In this document: positions 1 to 6,078 of the stretch, in pieces
How the letters are laid out: the number at the start of each line of letters is the position of its first letter
Numbering within the stretch: the stretch's first letter is position 1
Notes under the pieces: generated by a model
The model's database searches: none
Told to the model about the DNA's origin: nothing
What the model saw: the letters and a program-made list of their open reading frames with translations, nothing else
Program-made: the position numbers and the translations under genes
DNA from: Chloroflexota bacterium
GTDB taxonomy: Bacteria > Chloroflexota > Anaerolineae > Anaerolineales > Villigracilaceae
Direction of reading: 5' to 3'
NCBI GenBank assembly: GCA_021796315.1
Contig: JAJYOH010000262.1
Location: 1-7,960, forward strand
DNA length: 7,960 bases

Positions 1-21
1 TTCAGCTCATATTCGCGGCTG
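1..21. repeat. Left copy of a 21-bp exact inverted repeat
   Basis: Bases 1-21 are the exact reverse complement of 811-831. The match breaks at base 22 and may extend beyond the left edge. On the minus strand this copy encodes part of RpoD region 4.2 (SREYEL). Its origin is unknown: chance, assembly and real inverted duplication all remain open. Confidence 0.6.
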
Positions 22-1547
22 ACCTCCTCCAGCGTGTGTTCACGTCCATCCATCAAACCGAAGCGCAGCTCAAGCACCTGACGCTCGCGTTCCGAAAGCG
101 CGGTCAATACTTTATGGATTTGCTCGCGCAACATCTCACGCGAAGCAGCATCCAACGGTTCGAGAGCATCTTCATCCTCGATAAAATCTCCCAGCGAACT
201 TGAATCTTCATCGCCGACCGGGCCTTCAAGCGAAACCGGTTCCTCCGCGGAGCGAAGCACGCGGTCTATTTTATGTGTGGCGGTATCCAGCCGGCGCTGG
301 ATTTCGGAATTAAGCGGCGTTCCCTCGGCCTGCGAACGCATGATGGCCTGCACATCCCCGGTGGGCAAATACCCCACCTCCAGGGCCAGTTCACTGTTAT
401 TTGGTTCGCGCCCCAATTCCTGTGTGAGATGTCGCTGTGCGCGCAGGATGCGCGAGATGGCTTCGAACAAATGCACCGGGATACGGATGGTGCGCGCCTG
501 CTCCGCGATGGAACGATTAATGGACTGGCGAATCCACCAGGTTGCATACGTGCTGAATTTATAACCGCGGCGCGGATCGAATTTATTGATCGTGCGCAAT
601 AAACCAAGATTGCCTTCCTGAATTAAGTCGAGGAATGGAATGCCTCGGCCAAGATATTTTTTGGCAACACTGACCACCAGCCGCAGGTTGGCGCGGACCA
701 GCGCGTGATTCGCCTCCCTGGCGCGGACTTGAGCGAAATCCATTTCACGGAGCAGGATCGTCTCCCTGGACAGATTCCGGTTCAGGGTCTGCACGACCGG
801 CAGTTTGTCACAGCCGCGAATATGAGCTGAAAGCCAGTCTGCATAATCCTCAGGCAAAAGATAAAAGCAGATGAAGACACTGTATGCACTGCGCACCATA
901 TCGTCCCAAAGCGGATCATGTCCCCACTGATCGGTCGCCAGGTAATGACGCAGGTAGGACGGCACATCCTGCTCCCAACCGCGATGCAAATCCTGGGCCT
1001 CGGCCAGAAGCAGACACAAGTCAGGCAAATCGATTCGCAAACGCTCGGCATCTTCGTTGAAGCGTTGCCATGACATAAACAATTCAGCGGTCAGGCTGTG
1101 ATAGGCCCCCGTGGCCGGTGTGGAACCTTTGCGAACCGGGCGTTGGCGGAACGTGTTCAGGATGCGCCTGGCCTCGATCAACGTAGCCAGCCTGAACTCA
1201 CTATCCGAGTCGAGCAGCTTCACCTGGCCGATCTCACGCAGATAAAGCCGCACCGGGTCTTCGGATAATTCCGCAGCGATCTCAGGATGGCGCTTGACAA
1301 GTATCTCATCAAGCGGACCTTCCAGGTCTTCCTCGTCCTCCTGCATGAGGTCAGGTTCAGCGGGTTCGACGCCGTTCCCATTCAAGTCAAGTTCGTCTTC
1401 GAACTCGAACTCTTCGGTTGATATTTTGTTAACCCGCTTGGGCAAAAACGTCTTATCGAGCGGCTGCTCCTTTTTGCGGAGCAAACGCACTTTTCCCGCT
1501 GGTCTTCCCTTTGAATGCAGTACGGCCTTCTTCTTGGCAGGTTTCAT
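1..1547 (-). CDS. rpoD: Primary RNA polymerase sigma factor RpoD (SigA), C-terminus cut by window edge
   Basis: Housekeeping sigma-70 factor, which directs RNA polymerase to -35/-10 promoters. The open frame runs from ATG at 1547 to the window edge, giving 515 visible residues. A Lys-rich N-terminus (1-40) is followed by an acidic stretch (45-80). Region 1.2 is at about 96-113 ([17 protein letters not shown]). A non-conserved insert of about 130 residues follows. Region 2 is at about 275-350, with [30 protein letters not shown] and the -10 binding motif [17 protein letters not shown]. Region 3 starts at [11 protein letters not shown]. Region 4 is at about 478-515, ending in the first helix of the -35 binding helix-turn-helix ([11 protein letters not shown]). 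The recognition helix lies outside the window. The start is supported by a GGTGA ribosome binding site and by 61 bases of spacing after dnaG. No terminator separates it from dnaG, so co-transcription is likely. Assignment to the primary sigma group is secure. Confidence 0.95.
   Translation of the reverse strand, partial: MKPAKKKAVLHSKGRPAGKVRLLRKKEQPLDKTFLPKRVNKISTEEFEFEDELDLNGNGVEPAEPDLMQEDEEDLEGPLDEILVKRHPEIAAELSEDPVRLYLREIGQVKLLDSDSEFRLATLIEARRILNTFRQRPVRKGSTPATGAYHSLTAELFMSWQRFNEDAERLRIDLPDLCLLLAEAQDLHRGWEQDVPSYLRHYLATDQWGHDPLWDDMVRSAYSVFICFYLLPEDYADWLSAHIRGCDKLPVVQTLNRNLSRETILLREMDFAQVRAREANHALVRANLRLVVSVAKKYLGRGIPFLDLIQEGNLGLLRTINKFDPRRGYKFSTYATWWIRQSINRSIAEQARTIRIPVHLFEAISRILRAQRHLTQELGREPNNSELALEVGYLPTGDVQAIMRSQAEGTPLNSEIQRRLDTATHKIDRVLRSAEEPVSLEGPVGDEDSSSLGDFIEDEDALEPLDAASREMLREQIHKVLTALSERERQVLELRFGLMDGREHTLEEVSREYEL
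811..831. repeat. Right copy of a 21-bp exact inverted repeat
   Basis: Exact reverse complement of bases 1-21. On the minus strand this copy lies in the non-conserved insert of RpoD and encodes SAHIRG, so the two copies give unrelated peptides. The frame is open and undisturbed through it. Confidence 0.6.
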
Positions 1548-1550
1548 TTT

Positions 1551-1606
1551 TTCACCGCGGAGATTTAGGGGTTTATCTCCGCGCTCACTGCGTGCTCTGC
1601 GGTGAA
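1551..1606. repeat. Palindromic repeat element filling the dnaG-rpoD gap
   Basis: The ends are inverted repeats: TTCACCGC at 1551-1558 pairs with GCGGTGAA at 1599-1606. A competing internal hairpin pairs CGCGGAGAT (1556-1564) with ATCTCCGCG (1575-1583) around a 10-base loop. The element begins 3 bases after the last base of the rpoD start codon and ends just short of the dnaG stop, so it occupies essentially the whole 61-base gap. From memory, TTCACCGCAGAG...CTCTGCGGTGAA-type palindromes recur in many environmental bacterial genomes, but the family was not checked here. No run of T follows either hairpin, so it does not look like a terminator. Confidence 0.7.
1552..1556 (-). promoter_or_regulatory. 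rpoD ribosome binding site lying inside the repeat
   Basis: On the minus strand GGTGA is followed by AAAA and the rpoD ATG. It is the only Shine-Dalgarno-like sequence near that start. It lies within the terminal arm of the palindromic repeat, so base pairing of the repeat in mRNA could hide or expose it. The short spacing (4 bases) lowers certainty. Confidence 0.55.
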
Positions 1607-1608
1607 TT

Positions 1609-3513
1609 CTACTCTTGCCGTTTCAACGTCATCTTGCGATTTGCCTGATCGAGGTCACGCAATAAGCGCGTGTGCTGCATGACCAGTTCCTGATAGGAAG
1701 CCGCACGCAGGTCGCCTGCCTGATGCGCCTCCTCCTGCAAAAAACGTAACTGGTTCAGATTCTCGCCTGCCGCCATGCGCCGCAACTTAATGATACCGCG
1801 CAGCAGTTCTTCCATTACCTTTTCTTCCACCGGATCTATCTTTTCAGACTCCACCAATAAATCACGCGATAATCCCTGCAACTGATCCGGCAGGGCATCC
1901 ACCACAAATTCGTGATGCTCGCTTTTGTCCTGCTCCACAGCCTCGCGGATCAGCCCGAACAACATTTGATAATCAGTATACTCGAAATCCTGCGCAGCCA
2001 GGGCAGTCAACCCGAATTGTTGCAACTGGCGATCCAGCCGGTATAAAAGTTCGGGCTTGCGAAACAAAACGCCGATGATATACGCCTCGACCTTTTTACC
2101 GGACGATACCGGCACCGCGACTTGTACTGACTCTCGAATCTGTTTCTGGCCGGTAACTCTCGGCCGCCTCGTTCGCGGACCCTGGGCCGGGGCGCCGATT
2201 AACACGCGTTCATCCACCCGCAACATGCGCGCCAGCGCCTGGCGGTATGTGTCGCGCTCCATCGGGCTGGGCAAATCTTCGATCAACGGCAGAACCTGCG
2301 CCGCAATTTGGTTTTTTATTTTCGGGTCGTTGAGATTTTGTCCGGCGGCCAGTGCATCCATCACATGCGTGACGATGGGTTTGGCATTCTCAATTAAATT
2401 TTTCCATTCGTCTTTGTTGCGCGCCACGATTTCGTCCGGGTCGAGGTCATCGGGCATGGAGGCCACACGCAGATCGGCCTGAAGCCGCGCTTCATTTTTG
2501 AGCAGGCCGCGCGCATCGAAGCCAAGCTCGCCTTCGCGGTCCATGGCCGAGCGCGCCGCGTCCAGCCCGCGCAGGACGGCTTTCTGCCCGGCGGTATCCG
2601 GGTCGAGCGCCAGCACGATGCGGCGCGTGAACTTCTTGAGCAAGCGCAACTGGTCTTCGGTCAGCGCCGTGCCCATCGGCGAGACAACGTTTTCGTAGCC
2701 AGCCTGATGCACCGCGATCACATCCATGTAACCTTCGACGATCACGGCCTGGTCCGCGGCGCGGATCGGTTTGCGGGCGCGGTCCAACCCATAAAGCAAA
2801 CGGCCTTTGCTAAAGATCGGCGTTTCAGGCGAGTTCAAAAATTTTGGAATATCGTTCGGGTCCACAATGCGCGCGCCAAAGCCTGCCATTTTTCCGTTCT
2901 CGTCACGGATGGGAATCATGATGCGGTTGCGAAAACGGTCATAATGTTTTTTGTCGTCACGCTCGGTTAGCAAACCGGCATCGAGCAGGTCATGTTCTGA
3001 GTAGCCTCTGGCAGTGAAATGCTTGAGGGCGTTGTCCCAGCCGTTCGGGGCGTAGCCCAGCCCAAAGGTCTCGATGGCGGCGTCGGTCAGTCCGCGCTTC
3101 TCGCGCAGGTAAGTCAAAACATCCTTGTTATTAAAAAGATGGCTGCGATAAAAAATGATGGCATCTTCGAGAAGTTTGCGCAGGCGCTCATTGGCTTCTT
3201 TTATTTCGGGCGTTGCGCGCTCGAACTTCTCGATCTTCACGCCTGCCTTGTCTGCTAATTTTTGAAGGGCTTCCTTGAAGTCGATGCCATCCTTCTTCAT
3301 CACGAACTTGAAGATGTCGCCGCCCTCATTGCATTCGCCGAAACAGCGCCACGTTCCTGTTTCGGGCCAGACGACAAAAGCAGGCGTATTCTTGTTGGCG
3401 TGGAACGGACAGAAACCGGTGTAGTTCTTGCCTGCGTGGCGCAGTTTGACGCCGGCCTCGGAGACAAGGTCGACAATATCGATCTTCGCTTTAACTTCAT
3501 CAATGGTAGACAT
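1609..3513 (-). CDS. dnaG: DNA primase DnaG
   Basis: Synthesises the RNA primers for replication, working with the DnaB helicase. The product is 634 residues, the usual length. The N-terminal CHC2 zinc-binding domain has Cys35, His38, Cys57 and Cys61; the last pair is C-x3-C (CFGEC), where Escherichia coli has C-x2-C. The catalytic core spans about 120-370, with [40 protein letters not shown], the Toprim glutamate Glu260 in VEGYMDV, and the metal-binding pair Asp304/Asp306 in LALDPDTAG. The C-terminal part from about 465 ([15 protein letters not shown]) resembles the helicase-interaction domain. The start matches the expected primase N-terminus ([11 protein letters not shown]). No Shine-Dalgarno sequence precedes it, and the promoter places transcription start only about 5 bases upstream. 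rpoD follows after 61 bases; rpsU, the third gene of the classical operon, is absent here. Confidence 0.97.
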   Translation of the reverse strand: MSTIDEVKAKIDIVDLVSEAGVKLRHAGKNYTGFCPFHANKNTPAFVVWPETGTWRCFGECNEGGDIFKFVMKKDGIDFKEALQKLADKAGVKIEKFERATPEIKEANERLRKLLEDAIIFYRSHLFNNKDVLTYLREKRGLTDAAIETFGLGYAPNGWDNALKHFTARGYSEHDLLDAGLLTERDDKKHYDRFRNRIMIPIRDENGKMAGFGARIVDPNDIPKFLNSPETPIFSKGRLLYGLDRARKPIRAADQAVIVEGYMDVIAVHQAGYENVVSPMGTALTEDQLRLLKKFTRRIVLALDPDTAGQKAVLRGLDAARSAMDREGELGFDARGLLKNEARLQADLRVASMPDDLDPDEIVARNKDEWKNLIENAKPIVTHVMDALAAGQNLNDPKIKNQIAAQVLPLIEDLPSPMERDTYRQALARMLRVDERVLIGAPAQGPRTRRPRVTGQKQIRESVQVAVPVSSGKKVEAYIIGVLFRKPELLYRLDRQLQQFGLTALAAQDFEYTDYQMLFGLIREAVEQDKSEHHEFVVDALPDQLQGLSRDLLVESEKIDPVEEKVMEELLRGIIKLRRMAAGENLNQLRFLQEEAHQAGDLRAASYQELVMQHTRLLRDLDQANRKMTLKRQE

Positions 3514-3524
3514 GTGTCCATAGA

Positions 3525-3552
3525 ATTATAGACGCATTCGATAATTTGGCAA
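3525..3552 (-). promoter_or_regulatory. Housekeeping-type promoter for dnaG-rpoD
   Basis: On the minus strand TTGCCA (3547-3552) is separated by 16 bases from a perfect TATAAT (3525-3530). Only 11 bases lie between the -10 box and the dnaG ATG, so the predicted start of transcription is near 3518 and the leader would be about 5 bases. This fits the lack of a ribosome binding site. A weaker TATATT lies further upstream. Confidence 0.8.
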
Positions 3553-3648
3553 ATCTTGAATATAGCCTGCCAATGTGCGGTATCCCAATCTGTTTATTTG
3601 CAGCACAACAAGCCCTGGATGAGCAGGGAAAAATTTATTGATCGATTC

Positions 3649-3686
3649 ACAAAACAATAGAGTCGACCCGGCACCGGATCGACTCT
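3649..3686 (-). terminator. Rho-independent terminator after the Ala-rich gene
   Basis: AGAGTCGA (3659-3666) pairs with TCGACTCT (3679-3686). An inner CCGG/CCGG pairing lies around the tip, interrupted by one mismatch. On the minus strand the stem is followed by ATTGTTTTGT, a moderate U-tract. It starts about 23 bases after the stop of the upstream gene and separates it from dnaG. Confidence 0.8.
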
Positions 3687-3709
3687 GTGTCAAAAGGAGG
3701 GTGGGAATA

Positions 3710-4144
3710 TTACTTCCCGATTCCTAATCCAAAGCCGCTATTCGCGCTTCCCTGACTGCCAAAGATCAAGTTGAGCAACGAGCCATCGTTGGATGCGTTC
3801 GCAGAAGCTTGGGCATTTGCATTCGCGCTGGCATTCGCCTGTCCATTAGCAGAGGCGCCTTTCAGGGCTGTGCTCAAGTTGACGCCGCCATTTGCATCAG
3901 CAGATGATGAAGCGGAGCTTTTCGAATCAGCGGATACTCCAACATTCGCGTTTGTCGAAGCCTGCGCGGCTGCGTTGGCAGTCACGTTCGATACAGTCTG
4001 GGCTGCAAAAGTTGTCGCTTGTGTAACCTTCGCTTCGACCCGATTGAGCACCTGCTGGATTTTTTGACTTGCGTTCGTGTTCAAGCCAACGGTTGCGGCC
4101 ATGCTAAGCGCCACAGTGACAATAAGTTGAGCGATCGTTTTCAT
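3710..4144 (-). CDS. Small secreted Ala/Asn/Ser-rich low-complexity protein
   Basis: A 144-residue protein of no family I recognise. Residues 1-25 look like a signal peptide (MKTIAQLIVTVALSMAATVG, then possible cleavage after NTNA), so export is likely. Residues 27-62 look helical (KIQQVLNRVEAKV). Residues 63-119 are almost only A, N, S, G, Q, V and D. From 97 to 117 alanine occupies every second position except one Gly at 101, giving an (Ala-X)n tract with X being S, N or Q. The tail is Gly-rich and hydrophobic (SLLNLIFGS, GFGLGIGK). There is no cysteine. Alternating Ala favours a beta strand with one small-residue face, as in silk-like or amyloid surface proteins; that is inference. A GGAGGT ribosome binding site (4152-4157) sits 7 bases before the ATG. 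The gene stands alone between an ECF-type promoter and a terminator. Confidence 0.8.
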   Translation of the reverse strand: MKTIAQLIVTVALSMAATVGLNTNASQKIQQVLNRVEAKVTQATTFAAQTVSNVTANAAAQASTNANVGVSADSKSSASSSADANGGVNLSTALKGASANGQANASANANAQASANASNDGSLLNLIFGSQGSANSGFGLGIGK

Positions 4145-4195
4145 GTTATCTACCTCCAGGTTGGTTTTGACCTTGTGCGGTCATTCATCCTGCAT

Positions 4196-4221
4196 AACGA
4201 GGCTCATCAAAAAATGTTATG
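4196..4221 (-). promoter_or_regulatory. ECF-type promoter of the Ala-rich gene (copy 3 of 3)
   Basis: On the minus strand CATAACA (CATAAC at 4216-4221) and CGTT (4196-4199) are separated by 16 bases. The -35 box and spacer length match the promoters of the sigma gene and of the 102-residue gene. The predicted transcript would start near 4188 and carry a leader of about 44 bases with a strong GGAGGT site. Confidence 0.75.
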
Positions 4222-4266
4222 AAAAAAAATAAAATCAAGGACGGCCATATGGCCGTCCTTGATTTT
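4222..4266 (-). terminator. Strong rho-independent terminator with an 18-bp perfect palindrome
   Basis: Bases 4231-4248 are the exact reverse complement of 4249-4266, a 36-base perfect palindrome centred on CATATG. On the minus strand it is followed by an almost pure T run (4222-4229). It starts 8 bases after the stop of the 102-residue gene. Its T run directly touches the -35 box of the next promoter. Confidence 0.9.
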
Positions 4267-4274
4267 CTCTCTTG

Positions 4275-4583
4275 TTACTTCTTCGTACGCAATTGAAGCG
4301 TGATATCCGTCCAGATGCGATGCGCGCCATCCCATATCGTAGTGAAAATCGACAAAATCTGTTTCCACGCAACCGTCATCCTTTGACTGCTGAACTGTTC
4401 ATTCGAATTAAGACTCACAGCCCAGGTATGCACCGTCTCAGAGATGTTCGCTTTCACTGTTAAAAAAGATGTGCGCGCATCGTCCCAACTCTTGACCGTT
4501 CTCTCATGCGCCTGCGGATCGAACCCCAGCCATAAACCAAGCGCCAGCCCCAACACAAACAACACGGTAAATGTTTTGAGCAT
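4275..4583 (-). CDS. Small membrane-anchored or exported protein, unknown function
   Basis: A 102-residue protein of no family I recognise. Residues 1-20 (MLKTFTVLFVLGLALGLWLG) form one hydrophobic segment with a positive start, best read as an uncleaved signal anchor, leaving about 80 residues outside the membrane. That part is rich in Trp and in amphipathic helix pattern: two similar stretches begin TVKSWDDARTSFLTV (about 29-43) and MTVAWKQILSIFTTIW (about 69-84), possibly a weak internal duplication. The C-terminus is basic (LRTKK). There is no cysteine. GGAGGT (4587-4592) lies 3 bases before the ATG, which fixes the start. The gene is bounded by an ECF-type promoter and a strong terminator, and follows the probable anti-sigma gene by 67 bases. 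A role in the envelope response of that sigma factor is inference. Confidence 0.8.
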   Translation of the reverse strand: MLKTFTVLFVLGLALGLWLGFDPQAHERTVKSWDDARTSFLTVKANISETVHTWAVSLNSNEQFSSQRMTVAWKQILSIFTTIWDGAHRIWTDITLQLRTKK

Positions 4584-4620
4584 GGTACCTCCAATCGTCC
4601 GAGATTGCTGCTTTAATTAA

Positions 4621-4646
4621 GACGACGAAGACAGAAATATGTTATG
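4621..4646 (-). promoter_or_regulatory. ECF-type promoter of the 102-residue gene (copy 2 of 3)
   Basis: On the minus strand CATAACAT (CATAAC at 4641-4646) and CGTC (4621-4624) are separated by 16 bases. The -35 box begins 4 bases after the stop codon of the upstream gene, with no terminator between, so read-through from the sigma operon could also reach this gene. The predicted leader is about 30 bases. Confidence 0.72.
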
Positions 4647-4650
4647 GGAA

Positions 4651-5424
4651 TTACGGCTGCAAACCCGGAGGAATGTGAGCAGTCGGCACGACAGGCGGAA
4701 GCGAAGGAATATTCCCTGGCGACGAAAGTGACGGTACGGGCGCAATGGGAGCAGCGTCCGAGCTATTGTTATTAGCTGGATTCACACCGGAGGGCTTAAT
4801 CGTGTGATCCAATTCAGGGACGGAAACTCCAGCCGCCGATAATTTTTCCTGATGCGACTTCAACGCCAGCGAAATCTTTTCCTTGTTCGCCGCATTACTC
4901 TCGGACTCCAGGCGGGCCAGCGTTTCGAGATAACCATTCAACGCCTCGGCTTTGAGCGCCGGCTCCGCGGCAATGATCGTTATCTCGTCCACGCGGCGCT
5001 CGGCGAGACTCAAATCCACAGCGACGGGATCAGGCGAAACCGCACGCCATGCCTGCTCGCTGGATAATTTCCACGCATACAAAGGCTGGCCTGGCAGCGC
5101 GCCTTGGGCAAAGGCGGTACCGGTAATTAGAAACGCAATCGCCAGCACAGCCAAACTGACAGCCACGCGCCAGACAGGCGGGAACGTCCATGCGCGGCGG
5201 CGCGGATGTGCCTGCATGTGCGCGTATAACTGCGTGCGCGTCCGTGCTTTGAATGCAGGCGAAAGCTTCACTGCGCGCCCACGTTCGACGATGGCGGCAG
5301 TTTGCAGAAGCGGCTTCAGTTGCGAGGCCTGTTCAGGGTGACGCGCCAGGCATTCGTCGAGGGAAGATGCGCCGCTGGTCATCTGCGCCAGGCACTCATC
5401 CAGGATGCGGTCAAAATCGTTCAT
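4651..5424 (-). CDS. Probable membrane anti-sigma factor with a DUF5667-like outer domain
   Basis: A 257-residue protein with three parts. Residues 1-70 are a cytoplasmic domain with the repeated pattern LDECLAQMTSG / LDECLARHPEQASQLKPLL, which I would expect to contact the sigma factor. Residues 84-105 are one transmembrane helix (WRVAVSLAVLAIAFLITGTAF) after a basic patch (HPRRR), so the N-terminus is inside. From 108 an outer domain begins with GALPGQPLYAWKLSSEQ and continues SPDPVAVDLSLAERRVDE, the pattern I recall for DUF5667. The tail (222-257) is Pro/Ser-rich and probably extended. The HxxxCxxC zinc motif of classical anti-sigma factors is absent. The ATG overlaps the sigma stop as ATGA, implying translational coupling and a matched ratio of the two proteins. 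The anti-sigma role is inferred from topology and pairing. Confidence 0.75.
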   Translation of the reverse strand: MNDFDRILDECLAQMTSGASSLDECLARHPEQASQLKPLLQTAAIVERGRAVKLSPAFKARTRTQLYAHMQAHPRRRAWTFPPVWRVAVSLAVLAIAFLITGTAFAQGALPGQPLYAWKLSSEQAWRAVSPDPVAVDLSLAERRVDEITIIAAEPALKAEALNGYLETLARLESESNAANKEKISLALKSHQEKLSAAGVSVPELDHTIKPSGVNPANNNSSDAAPIAPVPSLSSPGNIPSLPPVVPTAHIPPGLQP

Positions 5425-6005
5425 GCTGATTTCTCTTCTTCCAAATATTTCGAAAGCGTTTGCAATGCCCGCATCTGCAAGGCACGGATGGCGCCTTCAT
5501 TTTTGTTCATGGCCTGCGCGATCTCCTCGGTCGTCATCTCGACGATAAACTTCATGACCAACACCTGCTGTTGTTCTTCGGTCAGGAATTGCAGGGCATC
5601 CCGCATGGCCTGCAGGTCGAAATTCGTCTCGACCTGCTCGGCCACCGTCCGGCCAGTGGCAGGTAATGAAGCGATTTTATCGAGGGGCACAGATTCTTTG
5701 CGGGTACGATAATGGTCGATCACTTGATTTCTCGCAATCGTATAAAGCCAGGCAAGGAAGGACGCGCTCCCGGATCGATAACGATCAAGGTGCTCCCATG
5801 CTTTCAGGAAAACCTGCGAAGTGATATCTTCCGCGGTGGCATCGTCCGCCACACGAAAAAAGACGTAGCGATAGACACGCTCGACACATACATCGTACAG
5901 TCGGGCGAAAGAGTCTGCATCTCCAGATTGGGCCTGATGAACAAGGCGGGTTTCATCCGGGATCAATGATTCGGAACGAAGAGCTTCAGCAGATTTCACT
6001 TTCAT
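5421..6005 (-). CDS. ECF-family RNA polymerase sigma factor
   Basis: A 194-residue alternative sigma factor with only regions 2 and 4, as is typical of ECF sigmas. Region 2 spans about 32-101: DSFARLYDVCVERVYRYVFFRV, then DATAEDITSQVFLKAWEHL (core-binding) and FLAWLYTIARNQVIDHYR (-10 recognition). A linker of about 30 residues follows. Region 4 is at about 133-186: LQFLTEEQQQVLVMKFIVEMTTEEIAQAMNKNEGAIRALQMRALQTLSKYL, with the helix-turn-helix at 158-183. The ATG at 6005 is chosen because the frame further upstream runs through the glyS terminator and into glyS. No ribosome binding site precedes it, and the predicted transcription start falls at or next to the ATG, suggesting a leaderless mRNA. 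It overlaps its membrane partner by 4 bases. An ECF-type promoter directly upstream suggests it drives its own transcription (inference). Confidence 0.92.
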   Translation of the reverse strand: MKVKSAEALRSESLIPDETRLVHQAQSGDADSFARLYDVCVERVYRYVFFRVADDATAEDITSQVFLKAWEHLDRYRSGSASFLAWLYTIARNQVIDHYRTRKESVPLDKIASLPATGRTVAEQVETNFDLQAMRDALQFLTEEQQQVLVMKFIVEMTTEEIAQAMNKNEGAIRALQMRALQTLSKYLEEEKSA

Positions 6006-6012
6006 TAATATA

Positions 6013-6038
6013 AACGATAAAAAAGGTTTTTTGTTACG
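6013..6038 (-). promoter_or_regulatory. ECF-type autoregulatory promoter of the sigma gene (copy 1 of 3)
   Basis: On the minus strand CGTAACA (CGTAAC at 6033-6038) and CGTT (6013-6016) are separated by 16 bases. The spacer is an A-run followed by a T-run. The CGTT ends 7 bases before the sigma ATG, so transcription should begin at about the start codon. The same box pair and spacing occur before two downstream genes. Confidence 0.78.
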
Positions 6039-6072
6039 AAAAAAACTTTCCTCCCGTAAAACGGGAGGAAAG
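6039..6072 (-). terminator. Rho-independent terminator of glyS
   Basis: An 11-bp perfect stem pairs 6046-6056 (CTTTCCTCCCG) with 6062-6072 (CGGGAGGAAAG) around a 5-base loop. On the minus strand it is followed by seven T (6039-6045). It starts 6 bases after the glyS stop, and the T run touches the -35 box of the sigma promoter. Confidence 0.93.
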
Positions 6073-6078
6073 CAAGGT

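Noticed and set aside
2057..2482. Plus-strand open frame of 141 codons opposite dnaG
   Set aside because: It is antisense to a well-conserved enzyme, shows no family features and has no ribosome binding site. It is a shadow of dnaG codon use.
3613..3628. Short hairpin CCCTG/CAGGG upstream of dnaG as a terminator or regulatory RNA
   Set aside because: The stem is only 5 bp, and on the coding strand no T run follows it. This is too weak to call.
3771..4067. Plus-strand open frame rich in Ala and Phe opposite the Ala-rich gene
   Set aside because: This is the reverse reading of the GCN-rich repeats. The minus frame has the signal peptide, ribosome binding site, promoter and terminator.
4196..4221. 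A housekeeping promoter (TTGATG and downstream AT-rich sequence) for the Ala-rich gene
   Set aside because: No good -10 box is found at a suitable distance from TTGATG, while the CATAAC/CGTT pair matches two other promoters exactly in spacing.
4231..4266. 36-base perfect palindrome as a protein-binding operator
   Set aside because: A T run follows it on the coding strand and it lies 8 bases after a stop codon, so terminator explains it fully. A second role cannot be excluded but nothing supports it.
4952..5341. Plus-strand open frame of 129 codons opposite the anti-sigma gene
   Set aside because: It is antisense to a gene with clear membrane topology and operon coupling. Its composition is Arg/Ala/Cys-rich shadow sequence.
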